Source: Prevotella sp.
GTDB taxonomy: Bacteria > Bacteroidota > Bacteroidia > Bacteroidales > Bacteroidaceae
Assembly: GCA_017428805.1 (NCBI GenBank)
Contig: JAFRQC010000023.1
Location: 1-42,468, forward strand
Length of the DNA: 42,468 nucleotides
Direction of reading: 5' to 3'
In this document: piece after piece, positions 9,436 through 18,201 of the stretch
Numbering within the stretch: the stretch's first letter is position 1
Layout: every line of letters starts with the position of its first letter
The notes under the pieces: model-generated
What the model was told of the DNA's origin: nothing
The model's database searches: none
The model's input: the letters and a program-made list of their open reading frames with translations, nothing else
Translations under genes and position numbers: made by a program

Positions 9436-11292
9436 TTAAATACCAAGTTTCTGATTATATTCTTTCAAAGTCTCGAGCACATTGCACTTCACGTGGATGT
9501 AGTTCTCGATGCCGGCAGCCTTCAGGTCCTCCATGCAGGCAGGAGCACCGGCTACGACGAACATCGCACGGCCATTCAAGTAGTTGAAGGCAGGGATGGC
9601 GTACTCAGCATACTCATCATCCGAAGAACAGATCACCACGATGTCAGCCTTGGCCTCCAGCGCAGCATCCACACCTTCCTCTACAGTCTTGAACCCGAGG
9701 TTGTCAATCACTTTGTAACCTGCACAAGCGAGGAAGTTGCAAGAGAACTGTGCACGAGCCTGACGCATAGCGAGGTTACCGATGGTCAGCATAAACGCTG
9801 TCGGCACCTTTGTCTCCTCGGTATGGATTCTCAGATCCTCGAAGTCAGCAGCAAGGCGGGTGCTCTTGATAGCCTTAAACTCAGATGACTCAGAGTCTTC
9901 AGCTTTTCCACAGCAGCATCCACAAGCCTTAGCCCTCTTCCCTTCACTCTTCTCGGTGAAGTTCGGGAACTGGTTGGTACCCAGCAGGAACTCCTTGCGC
10001 TTGGCAGCATCGCCATGACGCTTCACGTTCGTGGCATTGATATCATCCTGGATGGTTCCGGCCTTCACAGCAGCGAGGAAGCCACCCTCCTCTTCTACCT
10101 TCAGGAAGATCTTCCAGGCCTCTTGGGCCAGTGCATCCGTCAGGTGCTCGATATAGTAAGAACCGGCACCTGGGTCAACGATACGGTCGAAATGGCTCTC
10201 CTCCTTGATGATCAGCTGCTGGTTGCGGGCGATGCGCTCAGAGAAGTCCGTTGCCTCCTCATAAGGAGCATCGAACGGTGTCACCACCATCGAGTGTACA
10301 CTACCCAGGGCAGCACTCATCGCCTCCGTCTGCGAACGGAGCAGATTCACGTATGAATCGAACAGCGTCTGATTATAGGTAGAGGTCGTCGCATTGACGC
10401 ACATCTGACAACTGTCATCACTCTTCGGCTCATACTGCTTCACAATCTGAGCCCAGAGCAGACGGGCCGCACGGAACTTCGCGATCTCCATGAAGTAGTT
10501 CTCGCTGACACCCATGTTGAACTTGATGCTCTTGGCAGCCAGATCCACATCCACGCCGGCATCCGTCAGCTGCTGCAGATACTCATTACCCCAGGCCAGC
10601 GCATAGCCCAGTTCCTGTACGATGTAAGCCCCCGCATTGTTCAGGGCATCAGAGCTCACAGCGATACAACGGAAGTGAGGATACTCCTTCAGAGCTTCGA
10701 CGAGCTTCGGACCATTCTCCAGCACCGGTGTCACGTCCTTGCCCTTCATCACCATCTTTGCCATCGGGTCGAACTCGATAGAGCCCACCACCTTCTCCTT
10801 GTCGTAGCCCTTCTCAGCGAAATAAGCCACGAGGATCTCAGCGAGCTCTACAGCATGACGCGGACAAGTAGCGAAGTTCACCTCGATACAGTCACAGTAG
10901 ATACCGTCGAGCAAGGCCTTCACCGTCTCCTTCGAGACCATGTCGCCCTTCAGTTTGAAGCCCAGCGAGTCGATACCCTTGTTCAGGATGTCGAGCGCCT
11001 TCTTGTTGGCCTCCTTGGCATCAGTCACTTCGATGTTCTGACGAACATACCACACGTTGGAGTCCTTCTTGTTACCACGCACGAACGGGAACTCTCCGGG
11101 AAGAGCGTCGGGGGTCTTCAGATTCGCCAGGTCTTCCCGGCGATAGAAGGGCTGCACATTAAAACCTTCGTTTGTTCTCCATACCAAGCGTTTCTGGAAG
11201 TCAGCACCTTTCAGGTCGACCTCGATCTTGTCGAGCCATTCCTGAGTGGTTGGTGCGGTGAACTCGGTAAAGAGTTTCTCTTTGTTTGCCAT
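9436..11292 (-). CDS. mutA: Methylmalonyl-CoA mutase small subunit
   Basis: The product is 618 residues when started at ATG 11292 (MANKEKLF). An upstream in-frame start at 11337 adds 15 residues unlike the family. It has the same domain plan as MutB but lacks the DxHxxG cobalamin motif in its C-terminal domain, as expected for the non-catalytic partner of the heterodimer. The linker before that domain carries an unusual cysteine cluster, CGCCCG at residues 457-462. The gene is first in the mutA-mutB transcript and has a -7 box at 11349-11356. Confidence 0.95.
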   Translation of the reverse strand: MANKEKLFTEFTAPTTQEWLDKIEVDLKGADFQKRLVWRTNEGFNVQPFYRREDLANLKTPDALPGEFPFVRGNKKDSNVWYVRQNIEVTDAKEANKKALDILNKGIDSLGFKLKGDMVSKETVKALLDGIYCDCIEVNFATCPRHAVELAEILVAYFAEKGYDKEKVVGSIEFDPMAKMVMKGKDVTPVLENGPKLVEALKEYPHFRCIAVSSDALNNAGAYIVQELGYALAWGNEYLQQLTDAGVDVDLAAKSIKFNMGVSENYFMEIAKFRAARLLWAQIVKQYEPKSDDSCQMCVNATTSTYNQTLFDSYVNLLRSQTEAMSAALGSVHSMVVTPFDAPYEEATDFSERIARNQQLIIKEESHFDRIVDPGAGSYYIEHLTDALAQEAWKIFLKVEEEGGFLAAVKAGTIQDDINATNVKRHGDAAKRKEFLLGTNQFPNFTEKSEGKRAKACGCCCGKAEDSESSEFKAIKSTRLAADFEDLRIHTEETKVPTAFMLTIGNLAMRQARAQFSCNFLACAGYKVIDNLGFKTVEEGVDAALEAKADIVVICSSDDEYAEYAIPAFNYLNGRAMFVVAGAPACMEDLKAAGIENYIHVKCNVLETLKEYNQKLGI

Positions 11293-11348
11293 AAATGAAT
11301 TACGTTTGTTTATTATATAAGTTGTTTTAAGCTCCACTTAACAGACTG

Positions 11349-11356
11349 CAAAGTTA
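11349..11356 (-). promoter_or_regulatory. -7 box (TAACTTTG) of mutAB
   Basis: On the minus strand TAACTTTG is followed by GCAG. It lies 56 bp upstream of the mutA ATG. No good TTTG -33 element was seen. Confidence 0.6.
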
Positions 11357-11462
11357 CAACTTTTTTATGCAAATTGGTCATTTGAATTGTGAAAGAAATA
11401 AAAAAACGGTTTTTATCCAAAATTAACTGCACAAAAATGCTATATATGAGCAATTTTTTGAG

Positions 11463-11470
11463 TACCTTTG
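11463..11470 (+). promoter_or_regulatory. -7 box (TACCTTTG) of the YidE-type transporter gene
   Basis: TACCTTTG is followed by CACC and lies 38 bp before ATG 11509. It is arranged divergently with the mutAB promoter in an A/T-rich 216-bp gap. Confidence 0.65.
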
Positions 11471-11508
11471 CACCCAAATTTGGGAGAACAATAAAAAATT
11501 AAATAGGT

Positions 11509-13203
11509 ATGGAATCATTTCATTGGTTGAGAGACTTGTTTATGACCACTGACTCGGTGGCTCATATCGTGCTGCTTTATGCCATCGTCATAGCTATTGG
11601 TGTCTATCTGGGCAAGATCAAGATCTTCGGAGTCTCCCTGGGTGTGACTTTCGTGCTCTTCGCAGGTATCCTGGCAGGTCATATCGGCTTCACCGCCCCT
11701 ACCCCGATACTCACGTTCATGCAGGACTTCGGACTGATCCTGTTTGTGTTTATGATAGGACTGCAGGTGGGGCCCGGTTTCTTTGAGAGTTTCGGAACCG
11801 CAGGCATCAAGCTCAACGGTCTGGCAGCAACAGCCATCCTGTTGAATATCCTCGTGATGTTCGCCTGCTACTACATATTCTTCGACACCAGCAACACCGC
11901 CAACCTGCCCATGATGGTGGGTACACTCTACGGTGCTGTGACGAACACCCCCGGACTCGGTGCTGCCAACGAAGCGCTGAACACCGCATTCCCCAACGGC
12001 GGTGCCCCACAGATTGCCTCTGCCTACGCCTGTGCCTACCCTCTCGCTGTGCTGGGTATCATCAACGCTATTATATTAATAAGGTATATATGCGGCGTCA
12101 AACTGGAAAAAGAAGAAGCGCAGTTGAAAGAGATGGAGGGCACCAAGACCAACAAGAAGCCCTACAAGATGCACTTAGAGGTAACGAACCAATACTTAGA
12201 GGGCAAGACGCTGTTGCAGGTGCATGACTTCCTGAACCGCGACTTCGTGGTGTCACGACTGGTGCATCAGGGCGAGCTATGCATTCCCAACCGCGACACT
12301 GTGTTCCATGTGGGCGACCAGATGCTCATCGTCTGTGCCGAGGCAGACCAGGAGGCCATCATGGCCTTCATCGGTCCGAAACTCGACATCGACTTCGAGC
12401 AGCAGGATCAGCCGTTAGTATCGAAGCGCATCCTCATCACCAACCCGAAGATCAACGGCAAGACGCTGGCCTCGATGCACTTCTCAAGTGTGCATGGTGT
12501 GAATGTCACCCGTCTGACACGTCATGGTATGGACCTCTTCGCCTCAGCGGGACTGCCTCTGCAGGTGGGTGATAAAATCATGGTGGTGGGTCCTGAAGAC
12601 GCTGTCAACCGCGTGGCCAGCCAGATGGGAAACTCCCAAAGTCGTCTGAATGCGCCGAACATTGCCACGATCTTTGTGGGTATCTTCCTCGGACTGATCT
12701 TCGGTTCGTTCCCCCTGGTCATCCCGGGTATGCCTGTTCCCGTGAAGTTAGGTTTGGCAGGTGGACCGTTGATCATCGCCATCCTCATAGGCCGCTATGG
12801 CTATAAGATCCACCTCGTGACCTATACCACCACCTCGGCGAATATGATGCTGCGAGAGATCGGACTGGTGTTGTTCCTCGCCTCGGTGGGTATCAAGGCT
12901 GGGGCTGGGTTCTTGGAGACAGTGGTCGAGGGAGATGGGTTGCTTTATGTGCTGACGGGCTTCCTGATTACCATCATCCCGATACTTATTGTAGGTCCGA
13001 TAGCCAGGATCAGGTATAAGTTTAATTATTTCACCATTGCGGGTATGATTGCGGGTACGTATACTGATCCCCCTGCATTGGCGTATTCTAATAGCATCTG
13101 CTCGAAAGAGGCACCGGCAGTGGGATATTCGACGGTCTATCCGCTGGCGATGTTTTTGAGGATCTTCACCGCACAGATTATTGTGTTGTTCTTTTGCGGT
13201 TAA
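11509..13203 (+). CDS. Putative anion/amino-acid transporter, AspT/YidE family with two TrkA-C domains
   Basis: The 564-residue protein has two membrane blocks (about residues 1-200 and 385-564) of the AspT/YidE/YbjL duplication family. Between them are two soluble TrkA-C (RCK_C) domains, about residues 205-285 and 295-375, with the repeated pattern of NPKINGKTL and VGDKIMVVG. AspT exchanges aspartate for alanine; YidE-like members have no settled substrate. Its position between the methylmalonyl-CoA mutase and the decarboxylase subunits makes a C4-dicarboxylate or related acid attractive as substrate, but this is inference. The downstream OadG gene starts 55 bp later, so it may share this promoter. 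Confidence 0.85.
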   Translation: MESFHWLRDLFMTTDSVAHIVLLYAIVIAIGVYLGKIKIFGVSLGVTFVLFAGILAGHIGFTAPTPILTFMQDFGLILFVFMIGLQVGPGFFESFGTAGIKLNGLAATAILLNILVMFACYYIFFDTSNTANLPMMVGTLYGAVTNTPGLGAANEALNTAFPNGGAPQIASAYACAYPLAVLGIINAIILIRYICGVKLEKEEAQLKEMEGTKTNKKPYKMHLEVTNQYLEGKTLLQVHDFLNRDFVVSRLVHQGELCIPNRDTVFHVGDQMLIVCAEADQEAIMAFIGPKLDIDFEQQDQPLVSKRILITNPKINGKTLASMHFSSVHGVNVTRLTRHGMDLFASAGLPLQVGDKIMVVGPEDAVNRVASQMGNSQSRLNAPNIATIFVGIFLGLIFGSFPLVIPGMPVPVKLGLAGGPLIIAILIGRYGYKIHLVTYTTTSANMMLREIGLVLFLASVGIKAGAGFLETVVEGDGLLYVLTGFLITIIPILIVGPIARIRYKFNYFTIAGMIAGTYTDPPALAYSNSICSKEAPAVGYSTVYPLAMFLRIFTAQIIVLFFCG

Positions 13204-13209
13204 ATGTCA

Positions 13210-13234
13210 CACAGATCTCACAGATCCCACAGAT
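13210..13234. repeat. 9-nt repeat CACAGATCT, three units
   Basis: CACAGAT occurs at 13210, 13219 and 13228, exactly 9 bases apart, within the 55-bp gap between the transporter and the OadG gene. Confidence 0.65.
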
Positions 13235-13258
13235 AAAACAATAATACACAAATAAAAA

Positions 13259-14281
13259 ATGAATAGTTTCAGACTTCTGCTCAGCGGTGTGCTGATGATG
13301 AGTGCCTCAGCGGTGATGGCTCAGGGAGCCAAGAACATCCGCATCAACGAGGTGCTGACCAACAATACCGCCAACATCCAGGACGAGTACGGGCAGCGGG
13401 AGGCATGGATAGAGCTGGAGAACACCTCGTTCACCACCTACAACATCCGTGGCATGTACTTTACGACCGACCGCAGCGTGCTCGATCCGAACATGAGTGT
13501 GCCTGAACGCATCAAGCGCATGAGCGTCATCCCCAATGGTGACCCGCGTACGCAGATTGGCGGCAGACAGCACTTGGTATTTTACTGCAACTCGAATCCT
13601 GCCCAGGGCAAGTTGCACCTCTCACTGAAGGTTCCCATGTCAGAACCCGTTTGGATCGGATTTTATAACGGTAACGCTGAAGAGCTCATCGACTCCGTCA
13701 CAGTCCCTGCGCTGGCTGCTGACCAGAGCTATGCCCGTCATGGTAACCTATGGCGCGTGAAATCACCCGAGAACGTCACTGCCGGCATCGAGAACTTCAT
13801 CAAGACCGACGAGACCAAAGACGCGAAGTTGAAGCGCGAAGACCCATACGGCATCGGCATTACGCTGTTGGCCATGGGCATCGTGTTCTTCTGTCTGGCC
13901 CTGCTCTTTGTGTTCTTCTGGATCTTCGGACTGATCATGGAGCACCTTGAGACGGCCAAGAAAGTGGCCCATACACAGCCCATCAAGCCCATCACAAAGA
14001 CGGTGGAGGTGACTCACGACATCGCCCACGCCACAGGCAATATCCTGCAGGACGGCTTCGAGAAGAAGGGTATCGACAAGGAGGTGTATATCGCCGTCAT
14101 CTCGATGGCCCTGAAACAGTATCAGGACGACGTCCACGATGTGGAGAGCGGTATCATCACCATCAAGGCGCAGCGTACAGGCTGGTCGGATGAAGGTACC
14201 CAGATGACACACTTCTCTACTCCCGTCATCCCCACTTCCCACAACGCACCAAACATTCCCAAAACCCCGGAGATACGATAG
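13259..14281 (+). CDS. OadG-type gamma subunit of Na+-translocating decarboxylase with N-terminal lamin-tail domain
   Basis: The 340-residue protein has a signal peptide (to about residue 21, ending VMAQG) and a periplasmic lamin-tail-like domain (about 25-150; INEVLTNN and EAWIELEN). One membrane helix follows at about 200-222, then a cytoplasmic tail starting MEHLETAKK as in OadG. OadG anchors and assembles the decarboxylase complex that couples decarboxylation to Na+ export. The lamin-tail extension is characteristic of the Bacteroidales version. The biotin carrier gene starts 30 bp downstream and the beta subunit follows, so this is a decarboxylase operon; the carboxyltransferase alpha subunit is missing here. 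Confidence 0.85.
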   Translation: MNSFRLLLSGVLMMSASAVMAQGAKNIRINEVLTNNTANIQDEYGQREAWIELENTSFTTYNIRGMYFTTDRSVLDPNMSVPERIKRMSVIPNGDPRTQIGGRQHLVFYCNSNPAQGKLHLSLKVPMSEPVWIGFYNGNAEELIDSVTVPALAADQSYARHGNLWRVKSPENVTAGIENFIKTDETKDAKLKREDPYGIGITLLAMGIVFFCLALLFVFFWIFGLIMEHLETAKKVAHTQPIKPITKTVEVTHDIAHATGNILQDGFEKKGIDKEVYIAVISMALKQYQDDVHDVESGIITIKAQRTGWSDEGTQMTHFSTPVIPTSHNAPNIPKTPEIR

Positions 14282-14307
14282 TTTACAGTTTATAGTTTAC
14301 AGTTTAC
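14280..14307. repeat. Heptamer repeat AGTTTAC, four units
   Basis: AGTTTAC, AGTTTAT, AGTTTAC, AGTTTAC begin within the OadG stop codon and fill the gap up to the ATG of the biotin carrier gene. Confidence 0.75.
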
Positions 14308-14311
14308 AGAC

Positions 14312-14764
14312 ATGAATAAGTATCAATATAAAGTACAAGGCGTCGATTACGACGTAGAGATTGAAGAAGTAGAGGGCAACGTTGCCAAGGTGAACGTCAA
14401 CGGTGTCCGTTTCGATGTAGAGCTGAAGCAGCCCATCAACCCCGCCAGCACGCTGAAGAAGGTGCGCATAGAGGCCCCGAAACCTGTAGCCCGTCCTGTG
14501 GTAACCCCTGAGAAGGCTCCTGCTGCCGACAAGCCTATGGCTCCCGGTACAGGTTCTGCTGTGAAGGCCCCGCTGCCCGGCACCGTCACAGAGTTGAAGG
14601 TGAACGTCGGCGACAAGGTGAACACGGGCGACATCGTGCTCGTGCTCGAGGCCATGAAGATGCAGAACAACATCGAGTCTGAGTTCTCAGGCACTGTCAC
14701 ATCGATCACCGTCAAGCAGGGTGAGACTGTGATGGAGGGCGCTGTTCTCATGACGATTGGGTAA
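14312..14764 (+). CDS. mmdC: Biotin carboxyl carrier protein of the Na+-translocating (methylmalonyl-CoA) decarboxylase
   Basis: The 150-residue protein carries the carboxyl group on biotin between the carboxyltransferase and the membrane beta subunit. The biotinyl domain is C-terminal, with EAMKMQN giving Lys116 as the biotinylated residue. A flexible Pro/Ala-rich linker (about residues 54-84) precedes it. The N-terminal 45 residues form a small beta-rich domain. The gene lies between the OadG-like and OadB-like genes. By analogy with Bacteroidales operons it serves methylmalonyl-CoA decarboxylase; an oxaloacetate-specific role cannot be excluded because the alpha subunit is absent. Confidence 0.9.
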   Translation: MNKYQYKVQGVDYDVEIEEVEGNVAKVNVNGVRFDVELKQPINPASTLKKVRIEAPKPVARPVVTPEKAPAADKPMAPGTGSAVKAPLPGTVTELKVNVGDKVNTGDIVLVLEAMKMQNNIESEFSGTVTSITVKQGETVMEGAVLMTIG

Positions 14765-14774
14765 TATTTATATA

Positions 14775-14844
14775 TTAAACAAGGATTAAAGGATTAAAGG
14801 AAAGACCCCAAAAAAAATCTATAAATCCTTATAATCCTTGTTAA
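14775..14844. repeat. Palindrome, AACAAGGATTA family
   Basis: The left arm (14775-14798) TTAAACAAGGATTAAAGGAT and the right arm (14821-14844) are imperfect inverted copies, and each arm contains two AAGGATTA-like units. It lies in the 125-bp gap between the biotin carrier and beta subunit genes. It is related to the palindromes at 29299, 31638, 32324 and 34005. It could also attenuate the transcript. Confidence 0.7.
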
Positions 14845-14889
14845 ATAAAAAAAGAAAAAAAGACTCCGAGTTCAAATTAATAAGAAAAA

Positions 14890-16047
14890 ATGGATTTAGG
14901 ACAATTTATCATACAGAACTTTCATGAATTCCTGACCTACACGGCGTTTGCCAATGCGACGGTCGGGAACCTGATCATGATTGTGGTGGGAGCCTTCTTC
15001 ATCTGGCTCGCCATCAAGAAAGACTTCGAGCCGCTGCTGCTCGTCCCCATCGGACTGGGCATCATCCTCGGAAACATTCCCTTCCGTGCTGACGCAGGAC
15101 TCGAGATAGGTCTATACGAAGACAATTCCGTGCTCAACATTTTCTATCAGGGCGTGCGACAAGGGTGGTATCCCCCACTCATCTTCCTCGGCATCGGTGC
15201 GATGACCGACTTCTCGGCGCTACTCGCCAATCCGAAGCTGATGCTCATCGGTGCCTCAGCCCAGTTCGGTATCTTCGGTGCCTATATGGTGGCACTGGCG
15301 ATGGGCTTCGAGCCCTCACAGGCTGCCGGTATCGCCATCATCGGTGGTGCTGACGGTCCTACGGCCATCTTCCTGAGCTCCAAGCTCTCACCGAACCTCA
15401 TGGGTGCGATCGCAGTCTGTGCATATTCGTATATGGCTCTCGTGCCGGTGATCCAGCCGTTCATCATGCGTCTGCTCACCACGAAAAAGGAGCGCGTCAT
15501 CAAGATGAAACCTGGTCGTGAGGTGAGTCAGACGGAGCGTATTCTCTTCCCCATCATCGGTCTCTTGCTGACGACGTTCATTGTGCCATCTGGCCTGCCC
15601 CTGCTGGGTATGCTGTTCTTCGGCAACCTGCTGAAGGAGAGCGGTAAGACTACCCGTCTGGCGAAGACTGCCGGTGCAGCCCTGAATGACATCGTCGTGA
15701 TGCTGCTGGGTCTCACCGTCGGCTGCTCGACACAGGCTTCGGAGTTCCTGACGTTCAATACCATCAAGATCTTCGCCCTCGGTGCGATGGCCTTTATGAT
15801 TGCCACAGCCTCGGGTGTGTGCTTCGTGAAGATCATGAACCTCTTCCTGCCCGAAGGCAAGAAGCTGAACCCGCTGATCGGTAATGCCGGTGTCTCTGCT
15901 GTTCCGATGGCAGCACGTATCTCCAACAACCTCGGCCTCGAGTACGACCGCCACAACTTCCTGCTCATGCACGCCATGGGTCCGAACGTCGCTGGTGTCA
16001 TCGGCTCAGCCGTCGCTGCAGGTGCGTTGTTAGGATTCCTCTCTTAG
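14890..16047 (+). CDS. mmdB: Na+-translocating decarboxylase beta subunit (OadB/MmdB)
   Basis: This 385-residue polytopic membrane protein decarboxylates carboxybiotin and pumps Na+ out. The family signature GGADGPTAIFLSSKLSP is present (residues about 154-170); its Asp is the proposed Na+/proton-binding residue. Other conserved segments are GIGAMTDFSALLANP and, near the C-terminus, GNAGVSAVPMAAR. The length is typical. It follows the gamma and biotin carrier genes on the same strand. With mutAB it implies conversion of succinyl-CoA via methylmalonyl-CoA to propionyl-CoA with energy conserved as a sodium gradient. Confidence 0.93.
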   Translation: MDLGQFIIQNFHEFLTYTAFANATVGNLIMIVVGAFFIWLAIKKDFEPLLLVPIGLGIILGNIPFRADAGLEIGLYEDNSVLNIFYQGVRQGWYPPLIFLGIGAMTDFSALLANPKLMLIGASAQFGIFGAYMVALAMGFEPSQAAGIAIIGGADGPTAIFLSSKLSPNLMGAIAVCAYSYMALVPVIQPFIMRLLTTKKERVIKMKPGREVSQTERILFPIIGLLLTTFIVPSGLPLLGMLFFGNLLKESGKTTRLAKTAGAALNDIVVMLLGLTVGCSTQASEFLTFNTIKIFALGAMAFMIATASGVCFVKIMNLFLPEGKKLNPLIGNAGVSAVPMAARISNNLGLEYDRHNFLLMHAMGPNVAGVIGSAVAAGALLGFLS

Positions 16048-16085
16048 AAGTTAAGTGACATGCAAAGAATAAGTTGGTATAACTC

Positions 16086-16170
<85 letters not shown>

Positions 16171-16222
16171 TCATTCGTGCCAAGTTATTATTTAACGATT
16201 ACTAAAGGGAATTAAAGGACAA

Positions 16223-16816
16223 ATGACAGAGAGGCCGAAGGTAGCGATAATAGACACGAACACGTTGGCTGCGATGGGTCTGAAACAGATCCTGCAGAAC
16301 ATCATGCCCATCATGACGGTCGATACCTTTGGCTCTTTTGCAGAACTACAGTCAGGGCATCCCGATGCCTATTTCCATTACTTTGCCGCCATGAGCATTG
16401 TACTGGAACACAAGGAGTTTTTCCTGACGAATCGGCGCAAGACCATCGTGCTCACGCTATCCCTCGACACGATGTCGCAACTCTCCGACTTCCACTGTCT
16501 CTGCGTCAACGTGCCTGAACAACAGCTCGTGCGCTCTCTCCTTGCCCTCGAACAGAGGGCTCATGGCGAAGGCAAGAACCTTCCACCCATGCCCGACATC
16601 ATCAGTCGCAAGATCCTCACAGACAGAGAAATAGAGGTCATGTCGCTCATCGTGCAGGGCTTTATCAACAAGGAGATTGCCGAACAGCTCAATATCGGTC
16701 TCGCCACCGTCATCACGCACAGAAAGAACATCATGGACAAGCTGGGATTTCGGAGTGTCTCAGCACTCACCATCTACGCCGTCATGCACGGGTATGTGGA
16801 CATTAATAAAATTTAG
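16223..16816 (+). CDS. LuxR-family transcription regulator with degenerate receiver domain
   Basis: The 197-residue protein ends in a GerE/LuxR helix-turn-helix (about residues 131-190; LTDREIEVMSLIVQG, then NKEIAEQLNIGLATVITHRKN). The N-terminal about 115 residues are arranged like a response-regulator receiver, starting KVAIIDTN with a single acidic residue. The expected phospho-acceptor Asp at the end of strand 3 is absent (the segment reads YFAAMSIVLEH), so phosphorylation control is unlikely. No sensor kinase is nearby. It may regulate the following genes (RidA-like, FMN-binding, peptidase), but the sequence does not prove this. Confidence 0.85.
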   Translation: MTERPKVAIIDTNTLAAMGLKQILQNIMPIMTVDTFGSFAELQSGHPDAYFHYFAAMSIVLEHKEFFLTNRRKTIVLTLSLDTMSQLSDFHCLCVNVPEQQLVRSLLALEQRAHGEGKNLPPMPDIISRKILTDREIEVMSLIVQGFINKEIAEQLNIGLATVITHRKNIMDKLGFRSVSALTIYAVMHGYVDINKI

Positions 16817-16847
16817 AAATTATAAAATTAAAAAATTAAAATAATTA

Positions 16848-16883
16848 AGAGTTTAGAGTTTATAAGTTTATAGTTTATAGTTG
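16848..16883. repeat. Heptamer repeat AGAGTTT / ATAGTTT, five units
   Basis: AGAGTTT twice, ATAAGTTT, ATAGTTT and ATAGTTG form a near-perfect heptamer array in the 78-bp gap before ATG 16895. It closely resembles the AGTTTAC array at 14280. Confidence 0.7.
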
Positions 16884-16894
16884 ATTACAAAGTA

Positions 16895-18034
16895 ATGAAT
16901 GATATATCACGAATAGAATTCGAGAACGCGAAAGCTGAGGTGGTTTGTTTTGACAACGGCACTGAGGTTAGAGAATATCAAGCGATTATACATGTCGCCA
17001 ACCCGCGACTGGCGTATGCCCAGCAGCTTGAGGCTGTGCTGAACGCCTATGACGCCCTGCGATTGCAGTTTGCGGGTACACAGGCTGTCTTCAAGCGCTA
17101 CTTCCTCAGCGATGCTGCCAATCAGGCTGACGATGTCATCGCTGCCGACCTCTCCCTCTGTGCGAAGAGCATCATCCAGCAGGCACCCCTCGACGGCACG
17201 AAAATTGCCCTCTGGGTGTATCTGATGTCGGGTGTCGAGACAGAACTCAACAAGAGCGGTCTCTACGAAGTGCGTCACGGTGAGTTCCGTCATCTCTACA
17301 ACGCCTCTGCCCACAACCTCGCTGCCAACTCAGAATACCAGATGCGACTGCTCTTCAACGAGTACGTCATGCAGTTGGCCGAGGAGGGTTGCAAGCTCTC
17401 GGAGAACTGCATCCGCACGTGGCTTTTTGTGAATGACATCGACCTGAACTACGGTGGTGTCGTACGTGCGCGTAACCAGGTGTTCTTCACCCAGGGACTG
17501 ACTGTCCACACCCATTTCATCGCCTCTACAGGCATTGGAGGCCGTCAGCAGGATCCCAACGTGCTCTCACAGATGGACAACTACGCCATCGCAGGTATCC
17601 GTCAGGAGCAGATCCACTATCTCTACGCCCCCACCCATCTCAACCGCACCAGCGACTACGGTGTGTCGTTTGAGCGCGGCACGTATGTAGACTATGGCGA
17701 CCGCCGGCATGTGTTTATCTCTGGTACCGCCAGCATCAACAACAAGGGCGAGATCATGTATCCCAAGGATATTGAGCAGCAGACACGCCGTATGTGGGAG
17801 AATGTCGAGGCCCTATTGAAGGAGGCCGAATGCTCCTACGATGATGTCACCGAGATGGTGGTCTATCTGCGCGACATTGCGGACTATGACATCGTGCGCA
17901 GCCTCTTCCAGGAGCGTTTCCCCGACAAGCCCAGTGTCATCGTCCACGCTGCCGTCTGTCGTCCCGGGTGGCTTGTAGAGATGGAGTGCATGGCTGTTAA
18001 GGCCCAGTCAAAACCCGAATTCCCCGCATTTTAA
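16895..18034 (+). CDS. RidA/YjgF-superfamily protein, chorismatase-like
   Basis: The 379-residue product has a C-terminal YjgF/RidA domain (about residues 265-370) with FISGTASIN, VEALLKEAECSYDDVTEMVVYLRD and a closing VEMECMAV. The N-terminal half also looks YjgF-like (RYFLSDAANQ, residues about 67-76). Two YjgF folds in one chain of about 350-380 residues is the architecture of FkbO/Hyg5/XanB2 chorismatases, so an enzyme acting on chorismate is one reading. A Rid-type imine deaminase is the other. No chorismate-pathway neighbour is present. The function stays open. It sits 78 bp after the LuxR-type regulator and may be its target. Confidence 0.7.
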   Translation: MNDISRIEFENAKAEVVCFDNGTEVREYQAIIHVANPRLAYAQQLEAVLNAYDALRLQFAGTQAVFKRYFLSDAANQADDVIAADLSLCAKSIIQQAPLDGTKIALWVYLMSGVETELNKSGLYEVRHGEFRHLYNASAHNLAANSEYQMRLLFNEYVMQLAEEGCKLSENCIRTWLFVNDIDLNYGGVVRARNQVFFTQGLTVHTHFIASTGIGGRQQDPNVLSQMDNYAIAGIRQEQIHYLYAPTHLNRTSDYGVSFERGTYVDYGDRRHVFISGTASINNKGEIMYPKDIEQQTRRMWENVEALLKEAECSYDDVTEMVVYLRDIADYDIVRSLFQERFPDKPSVIVHAAVCRPGWLVEMECMAVKAQSKPEFPAF

Positions 18035-18065
18035 AAGAAATTAGAAGGAAACAAATGAATAAAAA

Positions 18066-18185
18066 GGAAACGAATGTGAATAATATGAATAATTTTATCC
18101 ATAAATATGAATAATAAAAAATAAAAATATGAATAATAAAAAAGATTATTATAAATATTAGTGGTTATTATTCACATTCGTTTCC
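18066..18185. repeat. 20-bp perfect inverted repeat enclosing GAATAAT direct repeats
   Basis: GGAAACGAATGTGAATAATA (18066-18085) has an exact inverted copy at 18166-18185. Between the arms ATGAATAAT recurs three times. The right arm ends 16 bp before ATG 18202, so a folded transcript would place a hairpin next to the start codon of the FMN-binding gene. Confidence 0.85.
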
Positions 18186-18201
18186 AAAAAAAATATACAT
18201 T

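Noticed and set aside
11293..11508. Cobalamin riboswitch upstream of mutAB
   Set aside because: Methylmalonyl-CoA mutase needs B12, so I looked, but the gap is A/T rich without a B12-box-like segment and the leader is only about 50 nt.
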